Positions 57,260-64,000 of a stretch of DNA of 64,000 nt are shown one piece after another. Position numbers and translations under genes: made by a program. The notes under the pieces are model-generated. The model was not told the DNA's origin. It saw only the letters and a program-made list of their open reading frames with translations, and searched no databases. Numbering within the stretch: the stretch's first letter is position 1; each line of letters starts with the position of its first letter. Origin of the DNA: Canna indica (Eukaryota; Streptophyta; Magnoliopsida; Zingiberales; Cannaceae); the NCBI GenBank assembly GCA_034359265.1, contig CP136897.1, positions 33,963,501 through 34,027,500 of the forward strand, written 5' to 3'.

Positions 57260-57624
57260 TTTTTTACTACCAATTTGATTGCACGACGATATCATTTTTT
57301 TTACCAATCTTTCTAACCAAACGTTAAGGACGGACGACGTCGTCGACAAAAAATTTGGCTGTCGATCGCCCGCGCGGGGCCCGCCGCAACCTCTACGGCC
57401 GGCTCGATCGAGCTACCGAGCCGAAAAATTAAAATTTGTAAATAAATAAGAAATATAACATTTCAATTATTATTTTTCGTTTAAAACGGGCGTAACTTCG
57501 TGCATTATTGTCCGATTTCAGCTTTTCACGTGGCGCTAAAAGGCGCGCGAAGAGACGAAGAAAATGACCCCGAGCTATCCCTCGGACGCTCACCCTTATT
57601 AGCCGACGATCAGAATTGCATCAT

Positions 57625-57744
57625 GGGTGCGATCATACCAGCACTAACGCACCGGATCCCATCAGAACTCCTAAGTTAAGCGTGCTTGGGCGAGAGTAGT
57701 ACTAGGATGGGTGACCCCGTGGGAAGTCCTCGTGTTGCACCTTT
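57625..57744 (+). rRNA. 5S rRNA: 5S rRNA copy 125
   Basis: Full length. Changes G48T, C95G; base -1 is T. Confidence 0.96.
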
Positions 57745-58109
57745 TTTTTTACTACCTATTTGATTGCACGACGAGATCATTTTTTTTACCAATCTTTCTA
57801 ACCAAACATTAAGGACGGACGACGTCGTCGACATAAAATTTGGATGTCGATCGCCCGCGCAGGGCCCGCCGCAACCTCTACGGCCGGCTCGATCGACCAA
57901 CCGATCCGAAAAATTAAAATTTGTAAATAAATAAGAAATATAACATTTCAATTATTATTTTTCGTTTAAAACGGGCGTAACTCCGTGCATTATTGTCCGA
58001 TTTCAGCTTTTCACGTGGCGCTAAAAGGCGCGCGAAGAGACGAAGAAAATGACCCCGAGCTATCCCTCGGACGCTCACCCTTATTAGCCGACGATCAGAA
58101 TTGCATCAT

Positions 58110-58226
58110 GGGTGCGATCATACCAGCACTAACGCACCGGATCCCATCAGAACTCCGAAGTTAAGCGTGCTTGGGCGAGAGTAGTACTAGGATGGGTGAC
58201 CCCCTCGGAAGTCCTCGTGTTGCACC
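58110..58226 (+). rRNA. 5S rRNA: 5S rRNA copy 126, no primary T-run
   Basis: Full length, only G97C; base -1 is T. TATTTCATTGC then T9. Confidence 0.95.
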
Positions 58227-58568
58227 TATTTCATTGCACGACGAGATCTTTTTTTTTACCAATCTTTCTAACCAAACGTTAAGGACGGACGACGTTGTCG
58301 ACATAAAATTTGGCGGTCGATCGCCCGCCGCAACCTCTACGGCTGGCTCGATCGACCAACCGACCCGAAAAATTAAAATTTGTAAATAAAAAAGAAAAAT
58401 AAGATTTCAATTATTATTTTTCGTTTAAAACGGGCGTAACTCCGTGCATTATTGTTCGATTTCAGCTTTTCACGTGGCGCTAAAAGGCGCGCGAAGAGAC
58501 GAAGAAAATGACCCCGAGCTATCCCTCGGACGCTCACCCTTATTAGACGACGATCAGAAGTGCATGAT

Positions 58569-58688
58569 GGGTGCGATCATACCACCACTAACGCATCGGA
58601 TCCCATCAGAACTCCGAATTTAAGCGTGCTTGGGTGAGAGTAGTACTAGGATGGGTGACCCCCTAGGAAGTCCTCGTGTTGCACCTTT
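58569..58688 (+). rRNA. 5S rRNA: 5S rRNA copy 127
   Basis: Full length. Changes G17C, C28T, G51T, C67T, G97A; base -1 is T. Confidence 0.96.
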
Positions 58689-59053
58689 TTTTTTACTACC
58701 TATTTGATTGCACGACGAGATCATTTTTTTTACCAATCTTTCTAACCAAACGTTAAGGACGGACGACGTCGTCGACATAAAATTTGGCTGTCGATCGCCC
58801 GCGCGGGCCCCGCCGTAACCTCTACGGCCGGCTCGATCGACCAACCGACCCAAAAAATTAAAATTTTTAAATCTATAAGAAAAATAACATTTCAATTATT
58901 ATTTTTCGTTTAAAACGGGCGTAACTCCGTGCATTATTGTCCGATTTCAGATTTTCACGTGGCACTAAAAGGCGCGCGAAGAGACGAAGAAAATGACCCC
59001 GAGCTATCCCTCGGACGCTCACCCTTATTAGCCGACGATCAGAATTGCATCAC

Positions 59054-59173
59054 GGGTGCGATCATACCAGCACTAACGCACCGGATCCCTTCAGAACTCC
59101 TAAGTTAAGCGTGCTTGGGCGAGAGTAGTACTAGGATGGGTGACCCCGTGGGAAGTCCTCGTGTTGCACTTCT
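59054..59173 (+). rRNA. 5S rRNA: 5S rRNA copy 128
   Basis: Full length. Changes A37T, G48T, C95G, C117T; T-run interrupted by one C. Confidence 0.96.
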
Positions 59174-59539
59174 TTTTTTTACTACCTATTTGATTGCACG
59201 ACGAGATCATTTTTTTTACCAATCTTTCTAACCAAACGTTAAGGACGGACGACGTCGTCGACATAAAATTAGGATGTCGATCGCCCGCGCAGGGCCCGCC
59301 GCAACCTCTACGGCCGGCTCGATCGACCAACCGATCCGAAAAATTAAAATTTGTAAATAAATAAGAAATATAACATTTCAATTATTATTTTTCGTTTAAA
59401 ACGGGCGTAACTTCGTGCATTATTGTCGGATTTCAACTTTTCACGTGGCGCTAAAAGGCGCGCGAAGAGACGAAGAAAATGACCCCGAGCTATCCCTCGG
59501 ACGCTCACCCTTATTAGCCGACGATCAGAAGTGCATCAC

Positions 59540-59656
59540 GGGTGCGATCATACCAGCACTAACGCACCGGATCCCATCAGAACTCCGAAGTTAAGCGTGC
59601 TTGGGCGAGAGTAGTACTAGGATGGGTGACCCCCTCGGAAGTCCTCGTGTTGCACC
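59540..59656 (+). rRNA. 5S rRNA: 5S rRNA copy 129, no primary T-run
   Basis: Full length, only G97C. TATTTCATTGC, then T8. Unit 458 bp. Confidence 0.95.
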
Positions 59657-59997
59657 TATTTCATTGCACGACGAGATCTTTTTTTTACCAATCTTTCTAA
59701 CCAAACGTTAAGGACGGACGACGTTGTCGACATAAAATTTGGCGGTCGATCGCCCGCCGCAACCTCTACGGCCGGCTCGATCGACCAACCGACCCGAAAA
59801 ATTAAAATTTGTAAATAAATAAGAAAAATAAGATTTCTATTATTATTTTTCGTTTAAAACGGGCGTAACTCCGTGCATTATTGTTCGATTTCAGCTTTTC
59901 ACGTGGCGCTAAAAGGCGCACGAAGAGACGAAGAAAATGACCCCGAGCTATCCCTCGGACGCTCACCCTTATTAGCCGACGATCAGAAGTGCATAAT

Positions 59998-60117
59998 GGG
60001 TGCGATCATACCACCACTAACGCACCGGATCCCATCAGAACTCCGAAGTTAAGCGTGCTTGGGTGAGAGTAGTACTAGGATGGGTGACCCCCTAGGAAGT
60101 CCTCGTGTTGCACCTTT
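59998..60117 (+). rRNA. 5S rRNA: 5S rRNA copy 130
   Basis: Full length. Changes G17C, C67T, G97A; base -1 is T. Confidence 0.96.
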
Positions 60118-60481
60118 TTTTTTAATACCTATTTGATTGCACGACGAGATCATTTTTTTTACCAATCTTTCTAACCAAACGTTAAGGACGGACGACGTCG
60201 TCGACATAAAATTTGGCTGTCGATCGCCCGCGCGGGGCCCGCCGTAACCTCTACGGCCGGCTCGATCGACCAGCCCACCCGAAAAATTAAAATTTGTAAA
60301 TAAATAAGAAAAATAACATTTCAATTAATATTTTTCGTTTAAAACGGGCGTAACTCCGTCATTATTGTCCGATTTCAGCTTTTCACGTGGCGCTAAAAGG
60401 CGCGCGAAGAGACGGTGAAAATGACCCCGAGCTATCCCTCGGACGCTCACCCTTATTAGCCGACGATCAGAAGTGCATCAC

Positions 60482-60601
60482 GGGTGCGATCATACCAGCA
60501 CTAACGCACCGGATCCCATCAGAACTCCGAAGTTAAGCGTGCTTGGGCGAGAGTAGTACTAGGATGGGTGATCCCCTGGGAAGTCTTCGTGTTGCACCTT
60601 T
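60482..60601 (+). rRNA. 5S rRNA: 5S rRNA copy 131
   Basis: Full length. Changes C91T, C105T. Starts the 1,590-bp four-unit repeat. Confidence 0.97.
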
Positions 60602-60800
60602 TTTTTTACTACCTATTTGATTGCACAATGAGATCATTTTTTTTACCAATCTTTCTAACCAAACGTTAAGGACGGACGACGTCGTCGACATAAAATTTGG
60701 ATGTCGATCGCCCGCGCAGGGCCCGCCGCAACCTCTACGGCCGGCTCGATCGACCAACCGACCCGAAAAATTAAAATTTGTAAATAAATAAAAAAAATAA

Positions 60801-60911
60801 CATACCAGCACTAACTCACCGAATCCCATCAGAACTCCGAAGTTAAGCGTGCTTCGGCGAGAGTAGTACTAGGATGGGTGACGCACTGGGAAGTCCTCGT
60901 GTTGTACCTTT
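60801..60911 (+). pseudogene. 5S rRNA: 5S rRNA copy 132, 5'-truncated
   Basis: AACAT junction. Changes G25T, G31A, G64C, C92G, C94A, C114T. Confidence 0.92.
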
Positions 60912-61276
60912 TTTTTTTACAACCAATTTGATTGCACGACGAGATCATTTTTTTTACCAATCTTTCTAACCAAACGTTAAGGACGGACGACGTCGTCGAC
61001 ATAAAATTTGGCTGTCGATCGCCCGCGCGGGGCCCGCCGCAACCTCTACGGCCGGCTCGATCGACCAACCGACCCGAAAAATTAAAATTTGTAAATAAAT
61101 AAGAAATATATCATTTCAATTATTATTTTTCGTTTAAAACGGGCGTAACTCCGTGCATTATTGTCCGATTTCAGCTTTTCACGTGGCCTAAAAGGCGCGC
61201 GAAGAGACGAAGAAAATGACCCCGTGCTATCCCTCGGACGCTCACCCTTACTAGCCGACGATCAGAAGTGCATGAC

Positions 61277-61396
61277 GGGTGCGATCATACCAGCACTAAC
61301 GCACCAGATCCCATTAGAACTCCGAAGTTAAGCGTGCTTGGGCGAGAGTAGTACTAGGATGGGTGACCCCTTGGGAAATCCTCGTGTTGCACCTTT
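61277..61396 (+). rRNA. 5S rRNA: 5S rRNA copy 133
   Basis: Full length. Changes G30A, C39T, C95T, G102A, the zone A haplotype of copy 35, including its CACGTCGAGATC spacer. Confidence 0.96.
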
Positions 61397-61595
61397 TTTT
61401 TTACTACCTATTTGATTGCACGTCGAGATCATTTTTTTTACCAATCTTTCTAACCAAACGTTAAGGACGGACGACGTCGTCGACATAAAATTTGGATGTC
61501 GATCGCCCGCGCAGGGCCCGCCGCAACCTCTACAGCCGGCTCGATCGACCAACCGACCCGAAAAATTAAAATTTGTAAATAAATAAAAAAAATAA

Positions 61596-61706
61596 CATAC
61601 CAGCACTAACTCACCAAATCCCATCAGAACTCCGAAGTTAAGCGTGCTTCGGCGAGAGTAGTACTAGGATGGGTGACGCACTGGGAAGTCCTCGTGTTGT
61701 ACCTTT
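61596..61706 (+). pseudogene. 5S rRNA: 5S rRNA copy 134, 5'-truncated
   Basis: AACAT junction. Changes G25T, G30A, G31A, G64C, C92G, C94A, C114T. Confidence 0.92.
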
Positions 61707-62071
61707 TTTTTTTACAACCAATTTGATTGCACGACGAGATCATTTTTTTTACCAATCTTTCTAACCAAACGTTAAGGACGGACGACGTCGTCGACATAAA
61801 ATTTGGCTGTCGATCGCCCGCGCGGGGCCCGCCGCAACCTCTACGGCCGGCTCGATCGACCAACCGACCCGAAAAATTAAAATTTGTAAATAAATAAGAA
61901 ATATATCATTTCAATTATTATTTTTCGTTTAAAACGGGCGTAACTCCGTGCATTATTGTCCGATTTCAGCTTTTCACGTGGCCTAAAAGGCGCGCGAAGA
62001 GACGAAGAAAATGACCCCGTGCTATCCCTCGGACGCTCACCCTTATTAGCCGACGATCAGAAGTGCATCAC

Positions 62072-62191
62072 GGTTGCGATCATACCATCACTAACGCACC
62101 GGATCCCATCAGAACTCCGAAGTTAAGCGTGCTTGGGCGAGAGTAGTACTAGGATGGGTGATCCCCTGGGAAGTCTTCGTGTTGCACCTTT
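62072..62191 (+). rRNA. 5S rRNA: 5S rRNA copy 135
   Basis: Full length. Changes G3T, G17T, C91T, C105T; counterpart of copy 131 at 1,590 bp. Confidence 0.96.
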
Positions 62192-62390
62192 TTTTTTACT
62201 ACCTATTTGATTGCACAATGAGATCATTTTTTTTACCAATCTTTCTAACCAAACGTTAAGGACGGACGACGTCGTCGACATAAAATTTGGATGTCGATCG
62301 CCCGCGCAGGGCCCGCCGCAACATCTACGGCCGGCTCGATCGACCAACCGACCCGAAAAATTAAAATTTGTAAATAAATAAAAAAAATAA

Positions 62391-62501
62391 CATACCAGCA
62401 CTAACTCACCGAATCCCATCAGAACTCCGAAGTTAAGCGTGCTTCGGCGAGAGTAGTACTAGGATGGGTGACGCACTGGGAAGTCCTCGTGTTGTACCTT
62501 T
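62391..62501 (+). pseudogene. 5S rRNA: 5S rRNA copy 136, 5'-truncated
   Basis: AACAT junction, same changes as copy 132 (G25T, G31A, G64C, C92G, C94A, C114T). Confidence 0.92.
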
Positions 62502-62866
62502 TTTTTTTACAACCAATTTGATTGCACGACGAGATCATTTTTTTTACCAATCTTTCTAACCAAACGTTAAGGACGGACGACGTCGTCGACATAAAATTTG
62601 GCTGTCGATCGCCCGCGCGGGGCCCGCCGCAACCTCTACGGCCGGCTCGATCGACCAACCGACCCGAAAAATTAAAATTTGTAAATAAATAAGAAATATA
62701 TCATTTCAATTATTATTTTTCGTTTAAAACGGGCGTAACTCCGTGCATTATTGTCCGATTTCAGCTTTTCACGTGGCCTAAAAGGCGCGCGAAGAGACGA
62801 AGAAAATGACCCCGTGCTATCCCTCGGACGCTCACCCTTACTAGCCGACGATCAGAAGTGCATGAC

Positions 62867-62986
62867 GGGTGCGATCATACCAGCACTAACGCACCAGATC
62901 CCATTAGAACTCCGAAGTTAAGCGTGCTTGGGCGAGAGTAGTACTAGGATGGGTGACCCCTTGGGAAATCCTCGTGTTGCACCTTT
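62867..62986 (+). rRNA. 5S rRNA: 5S rRNA copy 137
   Basis: Full length. Changes G30A, C39T, C95T, G102A; counterpart of copy 133. Confidence 0.96.
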
Positions 62987-63185
62987 TTTTTTACTACCTA
63001 TTTGATTGCACGTCGAGATCATTTTTTTTACCAATCTTTCTAACCAAACGTTAAGGACGGACGACGTCGTCGACATAAAATTTGGATGTCGATCGCCCGC
63101 GCAGGGCCCGCCGCAACCTCTACGGCCGGCTCGATCGACCAACCGACCCGAAAAATTAAAATTTGTAAATAAATAAAAAAAATAA

Positions 63186-63296
63186 CATACCAGCACTAAC
63201 TCACCAAATCCCATCAGAACTCCGAAGTTAAGCGTGCTTCGGCGAGAGTAGTACTAGGATGGGTGACGCACTGGGAAGTCCTCGTGTTGTACCTTT
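63186..63296 (+). pseudogene. 5S rRNA: 5S rRNA copy 138, 5'-truncated
   Basis: AACAT junction, same changes as copy 134. Confidence 0.92.
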
Positions 63297-63661
63297 TTTT
63301 TTTACAACCAATTTGATTGCACGACGAGATCATTTTTTTTACCAATCTTTCTAACCAAACGTTAAGGACGGACGACGTCGTCGACATAAAATTTGGCTGT
63401 CGATCGCCCGCGCGGGGCCCGCCGCAACCTCTACGGCCGGCTCGATCGACCAACCGACCCGAAAAATTAAAATTTGTAAATAAATAAGAAATATATCATT
63501 TCAATTATTATTTTTCGTTTAAAACGGGCGTAACTCCGTGCATTATTGTCCGATTTCAGCTTTTCACGTGGCCTAAAAGGCGCGCGAAGAGACGAAGAAA
63601 ATGACCCCGTGCTATCCCTCGGACGCTCACCCTTACTAGCCGACGATCAGAAGTGCATCAC

Positions 63662-63778
63662 GGGTGCGATCATACCATCACTAACGCACCGGATCCCATC
63701 AGAACTCCGAAGTTAAGCGTGCTTGGGCGAGAGTAGTACTAGGATGGGTGACCCCCTCGGAAGCCCTCGTGTTGCACC
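63662..63778 (+). rRNA. 5S rRNA: 5S rRNA copy 139, no primary T-run
   Basis: Full length. Changes G17T, G97C, T103C. TATTTCATTGC, then T9. The G17T is shared with copy 135. Confidence 0.95.
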
Positions 63779-64000
63779 TATTTCATTGCACGACGAGATC
63801 TTTTTTTTTACCAATCTTTCTAACCAAACGTTAAGGACGGACGGCGTTGTCGACATAAAATTTGGCGGTCGATCGCCCGCCGCAACCTCTACGGCGGGCT
63901 CGATCGACCAACCGACCCGAAAAATTAAAATTTGTAAATAAATAAGAAAAATAACATTTCAATTATTATTTTTCGTTTAAAACGGGCGTAACTCCGTGCA
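63779..64000 (+). other. Spacer cut by the right window edge
   Basis: Ordinary no-T-run-class spacer (11-bp GC-patch deletion, GGCGTTGTCGAC in the palindrome region) ending in AACTCCGTGCA. No gene. Confidence 0.9.

Larger units (their letters stand above)
55372..57313 (+). repeat. 971-bp two-unit repeat, two copies
   Basis: A C95G-only gene and a C91T+C105T gene at 55,372 and 55,858 recur at 56,343 and 56,829. The second copy departs from the first in its last spacer (CACAATGAG, GTTAGGAGACGG) and then runs into truncated copy 124. Confidence 0.8.
60482..63661 (+). repeat. 1,590-bp four-unit higher-order repeat, two copies
   Basis: 60,482-62,071 and 62,072-63,661 each alternate full and truncated genes (310+485+310+485 bp). 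All corresponding starts differ by 1,590 bp, and each type repeats its full variant list. They share the spacer changes AAATAAAAAAAATAAC and CACGTGGCCTAAAAGG. Confidence 0.9.
1..64000 (+). repeat. 5S rDNA tandem array, 139 copies in head-to-tail order
   Basis: The whole window is a tandem array of a roughly 485-bp unit, each a 5S rRNA gene of about 120 bp and a non-transcribed spacer of about 365 bp, always in the same orientation. In plants such arrays are transcribed by RNA polymerase III from internal control elements (box A, intermediate element, box C) with TFIIIA and TFIIIC, and give the 5S RNA of the large ribosomal subunit. The spacers are homologous throughout. Array ends are not inside the window. 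Exact copy order should be treated with the caution due to any assembled satellite-like array. Confidence 0.98.
37601..64000 (+). repeat. Zone C of the 5S array (higher-order repeats)
   Basis: Copies 80 to 139. Spacers are mostly A-like, but the zone is assembled from repeating sets of distinct gene classes: no-T-run genes with G97C; genes with G17C+C67T+G97A; genes with G48T+C95G; genes with C91T+C105T; and 5'-truncated genes with G64C and C114T. These occur in fixed orders that give exact higher-order periods. Confidence 0.88.

Noticed and set aside
1..64000. CRISPR-like regular repeats and spacers
   Set aside because: The repeat is a 120-bp 5S gene and the 'spacers' are homologous to each other, so this is tandem rDNA, not a CRISPR array.
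1..64000. Transposon or Cassandra-type element carrying 5S sequence
   Set aside because: Cassandra retrotransposons carry a 5S-like domain in their terminal repeats, but here no primer-binding site, polypurine tract or unrelated internal DNA is visible and the unit is a simple head-to-tail gene plus spacer.
1..64000. Linked 18S-5.8S-25S rRNA, tRNA or U-snRNA genes in the spacers
   Set aside because: All spacers are about 365 bp or less, are homologous, and contain no sequence I recognise from those genes.

Overview
The window is one uninterrupted head-to-tail array of plant-type nuclear 5S ribosomal RNA genes, all on the + strand. I see no protein gene, tRNA, transposon or other unrelated sequence in the 64 kb. 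The gene body matches the land-plant 5S rRNA pattern: it opens GGGTGCGATCATACC, carries the BamHI-containing GGATCCCATCAGAACTCCG stretch, has box A around GTTAAGCGTGCTTGG, box C around GGATGGGTGACC, and ends GTTGCACC followed by a T-run. The organism is therefore a land plant, probably an angiosperm. I do not recognise the spacer well enough to name a family.

I count 139 copies by reading gene starts: 125 full-length genes, one gene cut by the left window edge, 12 copies missing about the first 9 to 12 nucleotides plus upstream DNA, and one 51-bp gene fragment. The basic unit is about 485 bp, a gene of about 120 bp plus a spacer of about 365 bp. Recurrent length variants are 474 bp (11-bp spacer deletion), 459 bp (that deletion plus loss of the first T-run), 310/311 bp (deletion reaching into the next gene), and singletons of 433, 436, 390, 198 and 73 bp.

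Each spacer runs in the same order: a T9 terminator directly after the gene; a second T8 tract about 30 bp further on; the 12-bp palindrome GACGACGTCGTC; a GC-rich patch with a duplicated GCCCGC; an AT-rich patch; a small inverted repeat CCGAG..CTCGG; and TTATTAG at about -28 before the next gene.

Three zones can be told apart. Zone A (1 to about 27,865) has spacers with CGACATAAAATTTGG, GCTAAAAGG and GAGCTATCCC; its genes fall into a few recurring sequence classes, with block duplications 1.4 to 16.4 kb apart. Zone B (about 27,866 to 37,600) is a more divergent subfamily with CGCCATAAATCTTGG, GCTGAAAGG and GAGCTGTCCC. Zone C (about 37,600 to 64,000) returns to A-like spacers but is built from higher-order repeats of 971, 1,430, 1,590, 1,767 and 2,131 bp. 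These include amplified 5'-truncated genes and amplified genes without the primary T-run.

Gene variants below are written as majority base, position in the 5S gene (first G of GGGTGC = 1), variant base. By my reading every full copy differs from the majority sequence at one or more positions. I found no evidence for an undescribed protein-based system. The unusual content is the architecture: amplified promoter-less and terminator-less copies, long-range sharing of private variants, and mosaic units.
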